A stretch of DNA of 64,000 bases from Monoplex corrugatus (taxonomy: Eukaryota > Mollusca > Gastropoda > Littorinimorpha > Ranellidae). A program made the position numbers and the translations under genes. Shown here piece after piece: positions 1-10,499 of this stretch. Under the pieces are notes generated by a model. The model was not told the DNA's origin. It ran no database searches and saw nothing but the letters and a program-made list of their open reading frames with translations. Each line of letters opens with the position of its first letter. Positions within the stretch are counted from its first letter, which is position 1. Location of the stretch: contig CM060311.1 of assembly GCA_030674185.1 (NCBI GenBank), positions 101,059,513 through 101,123,512 on the forward strand, written 5' to 3'.

Positions 1-656
1 CCCCCGGAAAATTTTTAAAATCAAGACTAAAATCTGTGCATTCTGAGGCATTCTGGAGACAAATTTAAAGGCATCTAACACACTGAAAATCACAATGAAT
101 ATCAGTCAAAAGAGTATTTAATAAACATTGGGCACAAGATCAGGATCCATCATACACAGCAGATCGTTTCAGTGTGTTCATACACAGACATATTCATCAA
201 AACTTTTTTTTAAGTATGGTCGTCGATTTTTTTTTAACGCGAAAAATATTTTTTTGCGCAATTTTTGATTTTGATTTCCGCGGAAATCCTCGTTTCCGCG
301 ACGAATTCCAGGCTCTGAAGAAACAAAGTAAACATTACATATAACCATATTTTGTTGTAGTACAGATGACAAAATCGACGAACATTACCAACAACTGGAC
401 AAGCAAAAGAATGTGGACAACTATATCAATAATGTGCAAGACAAGATCATCATTTTTCATCCAGGCCAAAAAACATTCCCATAAGTTACTGACAAATAGG
501 ACATACTGTAATTAAATTCAACCTTTTTTATATCAATGATAAAGCCTTTAAAAAAGAATGAAAGATGCAATCATTTCCAATTAATTAAAAGAAAAGAAAA
601 AAAGCAAAGACACAAGTGAGGAAAACATCAGCCATATCTAAAACCACTCTCAATAC
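1..656. other. Intronic or flanking sequence left of gene 1 exon
   Basis: AT-rich sequence with no convincing exon on either strand. It lies downstream (minus-strand sense) of the last visible exon of gene 1 and is probably intron. A stretch at about 220-310 is unlike its surroundings: poly-T tracts mixed with CpG-bearing motifs such as TTTCCGCGG and TTTCCGCGACG. It may be a fragment of an old transposon, but I cannot name the family. The 64-codon open frame here has no splice or homology support. Confidence 0.5.
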
Positions 657-780
657 CTCCATGACATAGACAGGGACATCGTTCAGTCGACTGTTACAGA
701 CGTAAACAAGTGATTGCACATGTTGTGTGATAACCACAGAACTCTGATGAAGATCTTCCCACCGGCTCTTTTCAAAACAT
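657..780 (-). CDS. Gene 1 exon D (unknown protein, internal exon)
   Basis: Internal coding exon, 124 nt, read on the minus strand. The acceptor is a pyrimidine-rich tract ending TTTTTTCTGTACAG just above 780, and the donor is GAG|gtattg at 656. It starts with one nucleotide that completes the AG left by the exon at 4834-4771 (AG+A = Arg), then gives 41 codons without a stop and ends in phase 0. The peptide begins CFEKSRWEDLHQSS and includes ITQHVQSLVYVC and DVPVYVME, a mixed hydrophobic and polar helical segment. The next exon should lie left of the window. Three successive phase matches between independently found exons are the main evidence; I do not recognise the family and assign no function. 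Confidence 0.72.
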
Positions 781-853
781 CTGTACAGAAAAAAGTGTAC
801 ACAGGATCAATGTTTAAGTCATTACAATGAAGATAACACCAATTTCAGTTCAT

Positions 854-1008
854 GATGTCTGTGACGGCAGACTCAGTCAACAAAGCTAAGGACTCATGAT
901 CTGATGTCTGTGACGGCAGACTCAGTCAACAAAGCTAGGGACTCATGATCTGATGTCTGTGACGGCAGACTCAGTCAACAAAGCTAAGGACTCATGATCT
1001 GATGTCTC
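854..1008. repeat. 49-bp tandem repeat, about 3 copies
   Basis: The motif GATGTCTGTGACGGCAGAC starts at 854, 903 and 952, with a partial fourth start at 1001, giving an exact 49-bp period. Copies differ by one base (AGCTAAGG versus AGCTAGGG). It lies in the intron between gene 1 exons D and C. Confidence 0.9.
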
Positions 1009-1040
1009 AAATTCAGTCCTAGTCTGCACATAAAAAACAG

Positions 1041-1145
1041 GCCAGTTTCTTTCATACCAGGCAGGACAGGGTCTTGTCAGGAAGGCCAGTTTCTTTCATA
1101 CCAGGTAGGACAGGGTCTTGTCAGGAAGGCCAGTTTCTTTGTTCC
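1041..1145. repeat. 44-bp tandem repeat, 2.3 copies
   Basis: GCCAGTTTCTTTCATACC starts at 1041 and 1085, with a third partial start at 1129 (GCCAGTTTCTTTGTTCC), so the period is 44 bp. The words GGCCAGTTTC and CTTGTCAG also occur in the SINE tail near 55640-55690, so this may be a duplicated piece of a related SINE; that link is weak. The flank 1146-1284 holds no other recognisable feature. Confidence 0.75.
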
Positions 1146-1284
1146 ACCTGGCGGCAAGAGTGGCTTGATGTTTGCTAGGTAAGGCCAGGCAGCACTGCGA
1201 GGATCTTTCTGGTCAGGCAATGGCGGAAGCCGCTTAAATCTACCTCCGCCTCGCGTCCGTTTCACTGCACACTACTTTTTTGCC

Positions 1285-3562
1285 CTTGTCACTTGCTATC
1301 TGACGGCTTGCAAGAAACCTTGTCACTTGCTATCTCACGGCTTGCAAGAAACCTTGTCACTTGCTATCTGACGGCTTGCAAGAAACCTTGTCACTTGCTA
1401 TCTGACGGCTTGCAAGAAACCTTGTCACTTGCTATCTCACGGCTTGCAAGAAACCTTGTCACTTGCTATCTCACGGCTTGCAAGAAACCTTGTCACTTGC
1501 TATCTCACGGCTTGCAAGAAACCTTGTCACTTGCTATCTGACGGCTTGCAAGAAACCTTGTCACTTGCTATCTGACGGCTTGCAAGAAACCTTGTCACTT
1601 GCTATCTGACGGCTTGCAAGAAACCTTGTCACTTGCTATCTGACGGCTTGCAAGAAACCTTGTCACTTGCTATCTGACGGCTTGCAAGAAACCTTGTCAC
1701 TTGCTATCTGACGGCTTGCAAGAAACCTTGTCACTTGCTATCTGACGGCTTGCAAGAAACCTTGTCACTTGCTATCTCACGGCTTGCAAGAAACCTTGTC
1801 ACTTGCTATCTCACGGCTTGCAAGAAACCTTGTCACTTGCTATCTGACGGCTTGCAAGAAACCTTGTCACTTGCTATCTGACGGCTTGCAAGAAACCTTG
1901 TCACTTGCTATCTGACGGCTTGCAAGAAACCTTGTCACTTGCTATCTGACGGCTTGCAAGAAACCTTGTCACTTGCTATCTCACGGCTTGCAAGAAACCT
2001 TGTCACTTGCTATCTCACGGCTTGCAAGAAACCTTGTCACTTGCTATCTCACGGCTTGCAAGAAACCTTGTCACTTGCTATCTGACGGCTTGCAAGAAAC
2101 CTTGTCACTTGCTATCTCACGGCTTGCAAGAAACCTTGTCACTTGCTATCTCACGGCTTGCAAGAAACCTTGTCACTTGCTATCTGACGGCTTGCAAGAA
2201 ACCTTGTCACTTGCTATCTGACGGCTTGCAAGAAACCTTGTCACTTGCTATCTCACGGCTTGCAAGAAACCTTGTCACTTGCTATCTCACGGCTTGCAAG
2301 AAACCTTGTCACTTGCTATCTGACGGCTTGCAAGAAACCTTGTCACTTGCTATCTCACGGCTTGCAAGAAACCTTGTCACTTGCTATCTCACGGCTTGCA
2401 AGAAACCTTGTCACTTGCTATCTGACGGCTTGCAAGAAACCTTGTCACTTGCTATCTGACGGCTTGCAAGAAACCTTGTCACTTGCTATCTGACGGCTTG
2501 CAAGAAACCTTGTCACTTGCTATCTCACGGCTTGCAAGAAACCTTGTCACTTGCTATCTGACGGCTTGCAAGAAACCTTGTCACTTGCTATCTGACGGCT
2601 TGCAAGAAACCTTGTCACTTGCTATCTGACGGCTTGCAAGAAACCTTGTCACTTGCTATCTCACGGCTTGCAAGAAACCTTGTCACTTGCTATCTGACGG
2701 CTTGCAAGAAACCTTGTCACTTGCTATCTCACGGCTTGCAAGAAACCTTGTCACTTGCTATCTCACGGCTTGCAAGAAACCTTGTCACTTGCTATCTGAC
2801 GGCTTGCAAGAAACCTTGTCACTTGCTATCTGACGGCTTGCAAGAAACCTTGTCACTTGCTATCTGACGGCTTGCAAGAAACCTTGTCACTTGCTATCTG
2901 ACGGCTTGCAAGAAACCTTGTCACTTGCTATCTGACGGCTTGCAAGAAACCTTGTCACTTGCTATCTCACGGCTTGCAAGAAACCTTGTCACTTGCTATC
3001 TGACGGCTTGCAAGAAACCTTGTCACTTGCTATCTGACGGCTTGCAAGAAACCTTGTCACTTGCTATCTGACGGCTTGCAAGAAACCTTGTCACTTGCTA
3101 TCTGACGGCTTGCAAGAAACCTTGTCACTTGCTATCTGACGGCTTGCAAGAAACCTTGTCACTTGCTATCTGACGGCTTGCAAGAAACCTTGTCACTTGC
3201 TATCTGACGGCTTGCAAGAAACCTTGTCACTTGCTATCTGACGGCTTGCAAGAAACCTTGTCACTTGCTATCTCACGGCTTGCAAGAAACCTTGTCACTT
3301 GCTATCTGACGGCTTGCAAGAAACCTTGTCACTTGCTATCTGACGGCTTGCAAGAAACCTTGTCACTTGCTATCTGACGGCTTGCAAGAAACCTTGTCAC
3401 TTGCTATCTCACGGCTTGCAAGAAACCTTGTCACTTGCTATCTCACGGCTTGCAAGAAACCTTGTCACTTGCTATCTGACGGCTTGCAAGAAACCTTGTC
3501 ACTTGCTATCTCACGGCTTGCAAGAAACCTTGTCACTTGCTATCTGACGGCTTGCAAGAAAC
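1285..3562. repeat. 67-copy 34-bp satellite with one variable site
   Basis: Exactly 67 head-to-tail copies of a 34-bp unit (67 x 34 = 2278 bp) with no insertion or deletion. The unit runs from CTTGTCACTTGCTATC through GACGGCTTGC to AAGAAAC and carries the palindrome CTTGCAAG. Reading every copy, I find one variable position: GACGG or CACGG in the centre. Copies 2, 5-7, 15, 16, 21-23, 25, 26, 29, 30, 32, 33, 37, 41, 43, 44, 50, 59, 63, 64 and 66 carry C (24 copies); the other 43 carry G. Since 34 is not a multiple of three, the open frames here only cycle through the unit and are not coding. The array lies in a gene 1 intron. Confidence 0.97.
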
Positions 3563-3661
3563 TGTCTCTGGCCTGTAATTTTATGCTCTTCATCTTACTG
3601 CTGAAATCTCTCTGCTAGTGTTTCAGAACTTCTGTTCCTACAACATCTCCTTCCAATCGAA

Positions 3662-4195
3662 TTCAATTCAAAGATTCATCAGTACAGTGATTATGTACAG
3701 GCTTAAGGATCTATCAATTCAAAGATCTCATCAGTATACAGTGATTATGTACAGGTTTGAGGGTCTATCAATTCAAAGATCTCATCAGTATACAGTGATT
3801 ATGTACAGGTTTGAGGGTCTATCAATTCAAAGATCTCATCAGTATACAGTGATTATGTACAGGTTTGAGGGTCTATCAATTCAAAGATCTCATCAGTATA
3901 CAGTGATTATGTACAGGTTTGAGGGTCTATCAATTCAAAGATCTCATCAGTACAGTGATTATGTACAGGTTTGAGGGTCTATCAATTCAAAGATCTCATC
4001 AGTACAGTGATTATGTACAGGTTTGAGGGTCTATCAATTCAAAGATCTCATCAGTACAGTGATTATGTACAGGTTTGAGGGTCTATCAATTCAAAGATCT
4101 CATCAGTACAGTGATTATGTACAGGTTTGAGGGTCTATCAATTCAAAGATCTCATCAGTACAGTGATTATGTACAGGCTTGAGGGTCTATCAGAG
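3662..4195. repeat. 52/54-bp tandem repeat, about 10 copies
   Basis: Ten copies of a unit containing CAGTGATTATGTACAGG followed by TTTGAGGGTCTATC and AATTCAAAGATCTCATC. Early copies read CAGTATACAGTG (54 bp) and later ones CAGTACAGTG (52 bp), a two-base TA length difference that splits the array into a left and a right block. The first copy is the most diverged. It lies in an intron of gene 1. Confidence 0.93.
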
Positions 4196-4446
4196 ATCTG
4201 CTGGCAGATTACGCAGAGAAAATAAGGAACTGTTTGGTCTAACAAATCCCAATGTCAATGGTATACAAGTACTGACAAAAATTAAGTTATCTTAATTTAG
4301 TTATATTGTACATCTTTTCTGTCACACTTGGAGTATTATTACAAATCCAAACAAATCCTAACTGAAGATGTTTCAAACTTGTAAGAAATAAAAAACTGTT
4401 GAATAAAATAAACCACTGTACTTTGTAAAATGTAGAAATGTCTTAA

Positions 4447-4514
<68 letters not shown>

Positions 4515-4770
4515 TGTGTGTGTGTGTGTTGTGGTGTGTGTATATGTGTGTGTGTATGTTAGTGTTTGTGTACGAGTGTTATGTGTGCACATATTTGTTC
4601 GTTAATTATTTCTCACAAAATCTATTCAAATAAGTGCTTTTAATCAAGTGTGTACATACGGGTACATATATATTTATGTGCTCATTGCAGTGCTTGCAAG
4701 TATGTTCACTGTCTGACTGATTTCATGTGCATGTTTCTGAAAAATGAAAATAACTGATGCAGACAAATAC
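4196..4770. other. Intron of gene 1 with (TG)n microsatellite
   Basis: Unique AT-rich sequence holding a (TG)n microsatellite at about 4449-4555 with a few interruptions (TGGTG, GTTGTGG). It ends at the donor of gene 1 exon C. Nothing else is recognisable. Confidence 0.7.
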
Positions 4771-4834
4771 CTGAACAGATGAGCAAATGTTTCACTGATT
4801 TTATCTGCTTTTTCTTTCAGAACATCAATATGAT
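4771..4834 (-). CDS. Gene 1 exon C (unknown protein, internal exon)
   Basis: Internal coding exon of 64 nt on the minus strand. The acceptor is TTTGTGTTTCAG| just above 4834 and the donor CAG|gtatttg at 4770. Its first two nucleotides complete the G left by the exon at 11200-11049 (G+AT = Asp); 20 codons follow, and it leaves AG for exon D. The peptide is HIDVLKEKADKISETFAHLF, heptad-like and charged, consistent with a short coiled coil. It lies 77 bp from a TTAA-flanked MITE in the 6.2-kb upstream intron. The family is not recognised. Confidence 0.75.
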
Positions 4835-4911
4835 CTGAAACACAAACATTCAGAAATATGTGCAATTTATGAAAGCGCTTGAATATGAACAACAGCAACA
4901 AAAAATAAATC

Positions 4912-5101
4912 TTAACCCTTTGACTCCCACACCCTGTCCACCAATATCCTGCATTGTCAACCATGCTAGCAAAACAAAAACGTAACCCCTTAATTCCCTC
5001 ACCCTATCTACCAGCTTCCTACAGCTGGTAGATAGGGTGAGGGAATGATATGGTTTAATTTCTTGCAGTAGAGGGACAGGGTACGGGAGTCAAAGGGTTA
5101 A
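4912..5101. mobile_element. TTAA-flanked MITE, copy 1 (piggyBac-like)
   Basis: A 190-bp non-coding element bounded by TTAA on both sides, with terminal inverted repeats CCCTTTGACTCCC and GGGAGTCAAAGGG. Inside is a perfect 24-bp hairpin, arms 4993-5016 and 5023-5046, with a 6-nt loop; its arm includes CCCTCACCCTATCTACC. TTAA duplications with TIRs starting CCC are typical of piggyBac-type elements, so this is inferred to be a non-autonomous member. Related copies lie at 23356-23547 and 44052-44252. Confidence 0.82.
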
Positions 5102-5239
5102 TTACAGTGACCATCAACATTCAAGCTAAAACAAACAAACAAACTAGAAACACATGAAAACAGAGAACACATAATTAAACCACAAAACAGAAGAGGTGTA
5201 AATTCTACTCAGCTTTAATGAAACATTACAGATGACATG

Positions 5240-5846
5240 CTCTTGTTGTTTTTGTCCTAAATCCTGTCAATCTGTTTCTTGTTTTTGTCCTAAATCCTGT
5301 GAACTTGTTTCTTGTTTTTGTCCTAAATCCTGTGAACTTGTTTCTTGTTTTTGTCCTAAATCCTGTGAACTTGTTTCTTGTTTTTGTCCTAAATCCTGTG
5401 AACTTGTTTCTTGTTTTTGTCCTAAATCCTGTGAACTTGTTTCTTGTTGTTTTTGTCCTAAATCCTGTGAACTTGTTTCTTGTTGTTTTTGTCCTAAATC
5501 CTGTGAACTTGTTTCTTGTTGTTTTTGTCCTAAATCCTGTGAACTTGTTTCTCATTGTTTTTGTCCTAAATCCTGTCAATCTGTTTCTTGTTGTTTTTGT
5601 CCTAAATCCTGTCAATCTGTTTCTTGTTGTTTTTGTCCTAAATCCTGTCAATCTGTTTCTCATTGTTTTTGTCCTAAATCCTGTCAATCTGTTTCTCATT
5701 GTTTTTGTCCTAAATCCTGTCAATCTGTTTCTTGTTGTTTTTGTCCTAAACCCTGTGAACTTGTTTCTCGTTGTTTTGTCCTAAATCCTGTGAACTTGTT
5801 TCTCGTTTTTATCCTAAATCCTATGAACTAGTTTCTCGTTGTTTTT
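5240..5846. repeat. 33/36-bp minisatellite, segment 1
   Basis: About 17 copies of TTTTTGTCCTAAATCCTGTG plus AACTTGTTTCTTG. Units are 33 bp (TTCTTGTTTTTG) or 36 bp (TTCTTGTTGTTTTTG), differing by a 3-bp TGT insertion, with GAACTTG versus CAATCTG variants grouped in blocks. Both lengths are multiples of three, so every frame lacking a stop stays open on both strands and gives spurious Cys-rich ORFs. The array breaks off at GTTTTT (5846), where a CR1-like LINE begins, and resumes at 7133. Confidence 0.93.
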
Positions 5847-7132
5847 AATTAATAATAATTAATAATTAATTATAATAAATAATTACAATATTTATATAGC
5901 GCAAAATCTTGATAAAATCAAATCTAAGCGCTGAAACACACACACACGCACGCACGCACACACACGCACGCACGCACGCACACAAACGCACTCACGCACA
6001 CACACACACACGCACATGGCTATAAATGGGGAGAAAGAATAAAAGCAATGGAAAATTATAGAGAGCATATTATATACAATTATATAGCAATGTGATTCCC
6101 CTCCGAGTGGAGACAGGCTGCAGAGGGGATTGAGCGAGGTCAGGATTTTATGCAGAGGAGAAAAGGTGAGTTTTGAGAGCGGACTTGAAGGAGACAAAAG
6201 TAGGTTGCTGACGGACTGAGAGAGAAAGTTTGTTCCAGGAGAGCGGACCAGAAACAGAGAAGGCTCGTGGACCATAGGTATTGAGCTTAGTGCGTGGAAA
6301 GCAAAAAGTCAGAGGATTGGAGGCAGAGCGGAGGGTACATGAGGGAACATAGATCTCAAGTAGGCTTGACAGGTAATCGGGGGCTGCATTATTGAGGCTT
6401 TTGTAGCACATGGTGTCTAGTTTGTACTGTATGCGCTTTGATACAGGGAGCCAGTGAAGTTGTGCCAGGAGAGGAGATATGTGGTCAGCTTTTTTCTTTT
6501 TGAGTACAAGGCGTGCAGCATTGTTTTGAATGCGCTGTAGGATGTGAGTGGTGGAGGCAGGAAGACCGGACAGGAGTGAATTGCAATAGTCAATGCGAGA
6601 CATTATGAAGGAGAGAACGAGTTTTGCAGTTGTTTCCACAGAGAGATACTTCCTGATCAGGCTTATACGATGGAGGTGAAAGTAGCAAGATCTGGCAGTT
6701 TGAGAAACAAAGTTGTTCATGGAGAGGGTAGAGTCAATGCAGACACCAAGGTTTTTAGCTGAATCAGAAATTGGGACTGATGTCTTACATAATGGGAGAG
6801 AAAGAGGAGGCAGCTGAGAAAGTTTCTGACAGGTGCCAATGAGGATAGCTTCTGTCTTGTCATCATTTAGCTGAAGTTGGTTGTATGTCATCCAATTTTT
6901 AAAGTCCGAGTAACACTCAGTGGTGCGAGTCAGGAGGCGCTGTATATTGTCAGGTGAGTCACTGTCTTTGAAGTTGGGTGTCATCAGCATAGAAGTGGTG
7001 TTTTATAGAGTGGGAGTTGATGATGGTAGACAGGGAGGAGGTGTAAAGAGTGAAAAGAACAGGGCCAAGGACAGATCCTTGTGGAACACCACAGGTCAGG
7101 TATGCAGGTTGAGAGTAAGTGCCATTGATGAT
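5847..7132 (-). mobile_element. 5'-truncated CR1-like LINE inserted in minisatellite
   Basis: A minus-strand non-LTR retrotransposon fragment. Its 3' end lies at 5847 with an AATAAT/TTAATTA-rich tail and a GCGCTATATAAATATT-type 3' end; an imperfect (CA)n run at 5935-6016 lies in its 3' UTR. The 5' end is truncated at about 7132 inside the reverse transcriptase, as usual for LINEs. Both flanks are the same 33/36-bp repeat, cut within one unit (GTTTTT on the left, TTTGTCCTAAATCC on the right). The element therefore inserted into an existing array. No clear target duplication is visible beyond a few T. Confidence 0.88.
6148..7132 (-). pseudogene. CR1-like LINE reverse transcriptase, C-terminal part, frameshifted
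   Basis: RNA-directed DNA polymerase of a CR1-like LINE, 5'-truncated. The upstream frame (7132 to about 6962) gives [12 protein letters not shown], the palm motif [11 protein letters not shown] and the catalytic FYADD box. A one-base shift right after YADDTQL moves the reading to a second frame, which is open from 6990 to 6148. That frame holds NDDKTEAILIGT, SAKNLGVCIDS, SRIDYCNSLLSGLP, RIQNNAARLVL, LHWLPVSKRIQYK and the terminal FKSALKTHLF, in the order typical of CR1-like elements. The endonuclease and N-terminal RT are missing, so the copy is dead. Confidence 0.9.
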
Positions 7133-7440
7133 TTTGTCCTAAATCCTGTGAACTTGTTTCTTGTTGTTTTTGTCCTAAATCCTGTGAACTTGTTTCTTGT
7201 TGTTTTTGTCCTAAATCCTGTGAACTTGTTTCTTGTTGTTTTTATCCTAATCCTGTGAACTTATTTCTCATTGTTTTTATCCTAAATCCTGTGAACTTAT
7301 TTCTCATTGTTTTTATCCTAAATCCTGTGAACTTGTTTCTCATTGTTTTTATCCTAAATCCTGTGAACTTGTTTCTCATTGTTTTTATCCTAAATCCTGT
7401 CAGTCTGTTTCTTGTTGTTTTTATCCTAAATCCTGTGTCA
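7133..7440. repeat. 33/36-bp minisatellite, segment 2
   Basis: Continuation of the 5240-5846 array, about 8.5 units of 36 bp. Most units in its right half read TTTTTATCC instead of TTTTTGTCC and CTCATTG instead of CTTGTTG, so a sub-variant has spread locally. It ends at about 7440 with CCTGTGTCATGTGCGC. Confidence 0.93.
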
Positions 7441-7636
7441 TGTGCGCAGAGTGGTGCATGCACGTGTTTTTTTTGTCGTGTGCATGGAATGATGTATGCA
7501 TGAGTTTTTTATGTTGCATGCGGAAGGAAATTTTGTGTGCATGTGAATGTAGTTTTAAAAAACAGCTCACTTGGGAACTTGGTGTGGACTAGGTTACTTA
7601 GCCAGTCTCCAAAACACCACCTTGAGCTCCAGGTGT
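7441..7636. other. Unique spacer
   Basis: GT- and ATGC-rich spacer with repeated words such as TGCATG. No coding signal. It separates the minisatellite from a polypurine tract. Confidence 0.5.
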
Positions 7637-8170
7637 TAAAAGAAAAAGAACAAGAAGAAAGTGAAAAAGAAGTAGTAAAGAAATAGAAGGCGAAACAAAA
7701 CAAAAAAGAAGAAAGAAAGAAGTAGAAAAAGGAGAAGAAGAAGGAGAAGAGGAAAGAGAAGAAGAAGGTGAAAAAGGAGAAGAAGAAGAACAGAAAGAAA
7801 ATGAATTAGAAAGAGAAAAAGAAGAAGGAAGAGAAAAAAAAGAAGAAAAATAAAAAAAGAAGGCGAAAAAGAAGGATAAGGAGAAGAAGAGGAACAAGAA
7901 GAGTAAGGAGAAGGTGAAGGAGGAGAAGAAGAAGGAGACGAGGAATAGGAGACGAAGAAGGAGGAGGAAACGAAGGAGACAAGGAATAAGGGGACGAAGA
8001 AGAAGGAGACAAAGAAGAAGCATACAAAGAAGAAGGATACGAAGAAGAAGGAGACGAAGAAGAAGGAGATGAGGAAGAAGGAGATGAGGAAGAAGGAGAA
8101 GGAAAAGAAAGAGGAGCAGGGGACGAGGAAGGAGACGAAGAGGGAGGAGAAAACGAAGGAGGAGAAAAAG
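7637..8170. repeat. 534-bp polypurine (GAA/GGA) tract
   Basis: Almost uninterrupted A/G on the plus strand for about 530 bp, a degenerate mixture of GAA, GAAGGA and GGAGAC units. The complementary strand reads as low-complexity Ser/Pro/Leu ORFs, which are not genes. Such mirror-like polypurine tracts can form triplex (H-DNA), an inference from composition only. It is followed by about 170 bp of ordinary sequence. Confidence 0.9.
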
Positions 8171-8340
8171 AGTTAATATGAAGGTGCGTGGGTGGTAATG
8201 TTGTATGTTGTATGAGTGAAAAAAAATCATATCGCAATTTGTTTAGTGCCATTGGTTGGAAGGAGTGCATGCGGTTGCATGACGGATGAATGCTTTTTGC
8301 ATGTGTTGATTGCGTGAACATGTGTACAATAGCATAACAA

Positions 8341-8665
8341 TCTGTTTCTTGTTGTTTTTTGTCCTAAATCCTGTGAACATGCTTCCTGTTGTTTTTGTCC
8401 TAATCCTTAACTTTCCTTGTTTTTGAATCTTGATTTTCTTGTTGTTTTTGTCCTAAATCCTGTGAACATGCTTCCTGTTGTTTTTTGTCCTAAATCCTGT
8501 GAACTTGTTTCCTGTTGTTTTTGTCCTAAATCCTGTGAACTTGTTTCTTGTTGTTTTTGTCCTAAATCCTGTGAACATGCTTCCTGTTGTTTTTGTCCTA
8601 AATCCTGTGAACTTGTTTCTTGTTGTTTTTGTCCTAAATCCTGTGAACTTGCTTCTTGTTCTCTT
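8341..8665. repeat. 33/36-bp minisatellite, segment 3
   Basis: A third block of the repeat seen at 5240-5846 and 7133-7440, about 9 copies. Here a GAACATGCTTCCTG variant alternates with GAACTTGTTTCTTG, and one unit is corrupted at 8400-8440 (TAATCCTTAACTTTCC). The three blocks together suggest one ancestral array broken by a LINE and by a 0.9-kb segment containing the polypurine tract. Confidence 0.92.
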
Positions 8666-9367
8666 TTATGTAAGCTTTGCAAGGGCCGGTTAGCCAGAAA
8701 TTTGTGTCCATCTTGTTTTGCTCATAAAATATGCATTCTTATTCTATTTTCCTGTATTTCTGGGGTTTTTAAACAATCAATCAAGCAAGAATGACTGATC
8801 CTCTTAAAGACTCACAGAAAATTTGTCCTTGGTAAAATTACACTATACTGGACTATATACCTGACTTTGATCATCTTTTTGGACAATGTACCTGATATTT
8901 TTTACCATCTTTTTCTTCAAGTATATTGATGATTCATTATTATTTGAAACATGTACACAAATAAAAGGTAAAAACAGCAGTATGTAAACACAGATACTAG
9001 TATGTTTTTTTCTTCTTCTTTACTTCACTGTCTACATGGTCAGGCCACATCTGGCGATAAATGTGCCCCCCCACCCCCCTTTTTTTGTTTGTTTCTATTT
9101 TCTGCCAGAAATGTAAACAAACACCAAAGGACACAAAGACAAAGGACTAGAAGGCAAGGGGAGGAGACAGAAACAAAGGGACAAACGGCTATTGAAAAAT
9201 TGAAATTGGCAGACGAACAAAGAGAAAACAAAATACAACAGAGGAGAGAGACAGAAAACTGACAGACATACCGGACAATGCTGACAGAGAGACAGACAAG
9301 ACAGACAGTCAGTACAAGACAAACGGCACAGAGGACTTATTCACACGATGACAACTTATGCTGCTAT
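8666..9367. other. Unique intronic sequence
   Basis: No supported exon. A C-rich run (CCCCCCCACCCCCC) lies at about 9065, followed by A/C-rich sequence with ACAAAG- and GACAGA-type words at 9115-9340. It is inside the large intron of gene 1 between exons C and B. Confidence 0.5.
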
Positions 9368-9462
9368 CATTCTGGATCTTCTCCATCACATGACACTTGT
9401 GACATCAGTGTATATGGAACTGATTCCAAGCACTGAGACGCCATTTTGGGAAACTGAAACTG
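9368..9462. mobile_element. SINE tail fragment shared with 55694-55790
   Basis: Similar to the 3' body of the tRNA-headed SINE near 55.4-55.8 kb. Shared words include CATTNTGGATCTTNTC, ATCACATG, GATTCCAAGC/TATTTCAAGC, GAGACNNCATTTTG and GAAACTGAA in the same order and spacing. No tRNA-like head is visible here, so this copy is truncated. Confidence 0.65.
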
Positions 9463-9898
9463 AAAAAGAGTCAAGACAGACTTTTCTTGTTTTCTTCATC
9501 TTCCAATCCTACAGTAAGTGACATCACTAGGTGAGGAGTGGGGGATGGGGACCGATGGGAGCTGAAACAAACAGGATCTCTCTTTTTGAGATGTAGCAAT
9601 ATGCATACCAAGTGAGATTGGTCCTGTTTTGATATTTGCCAATTCGCTCTTCCTCTGAGTACCCTACAGGACGGTCTTAGTGTTTTATAGACTTTTTCTC
9701 TGACACAGTCCTTTACTCCCATTTTAAAGCTAAATTAATGAATGAGATTATGACAAATGGCAGACTTCAATGATGAATTGTTCATTATAATTTATGACGT
9801 ATAGTACTAGTAGTCTGATATCACTGCGTTCCAAACGAGATATCAAAAGAGAGTGTGTGTGTGTGTCACTGTGTGTGTGTGTGTGTGTGTGTGTGTCA

Positions 9899-9971
<73 letters not shown>

Positions 9972-10422
9972 TGTGTGTGTACATGTGTGTCAGTGTGTTG
10001 TGCATGTGTGTGTGCACATGTGTGTGTATGTCCAAGCATGCATGTTCATTTATGCATGCATGCGGGTGTACATGTGTAACTATGAGCATGCATTGCATGT
10101 GAGATTACACCTGCATTCTAGTTCTACAACATTTTCCTGTCCCATTTCTGCAGATTTCACTGGTTACAGACAGGGCCCCTCACCTCATTCATGTTTAAAG
10201 ACCTGCTTCACTCTGCAATTTTAAGGCAGTATTTTCACCTTCATTTCTAAAGACATCTGAAAGGGTGACAGTTAGATATTCTGTCCATGCAGTGTTCAGT
10301 GTGCAAATTAGGACTTAGATTATTTTGTTTCATTTTGGCTGGCTTTGTTGGTAGTCAAAGAAATGGTATTTTGTAATCATCTATATCTATACAGATCAAC
10401 TTGTCACAGAATTTTTAGATCA

Positions 10423-10499
<77 letters not shown>

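Noticed and set aside
1285..3562. CRISPR-like regular direct repeats
   Set aside because: The units are contiguous with no unique spacers, and the genome is eukaryotic; it is a satellite. The same holds for the other arrays.
5232..5831. Cys-rich 199-codon ORF on plus and Thr/Lys-rich 165-codon ORF on minus
   Set aside because: Both strands and more than one frame are open because the repeat units are 33 or 36 bp (multiples of three) and lack stops. No start context, splice site or domain.
6148..6990. Host gene encoding a 280-residue protein
   Set aside because: The residues are the C-terminal RT region of a CR1-like LINE, continued upstream in another frame (CGVPQGS, YADD) and truncated.
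9471..9722. 83-codon minus-strand ORF as an exon
   Set aside because: A possible acceptor (TTTGTTTCAG) is followed by a stop in the reading frame tested; no homology recognised.
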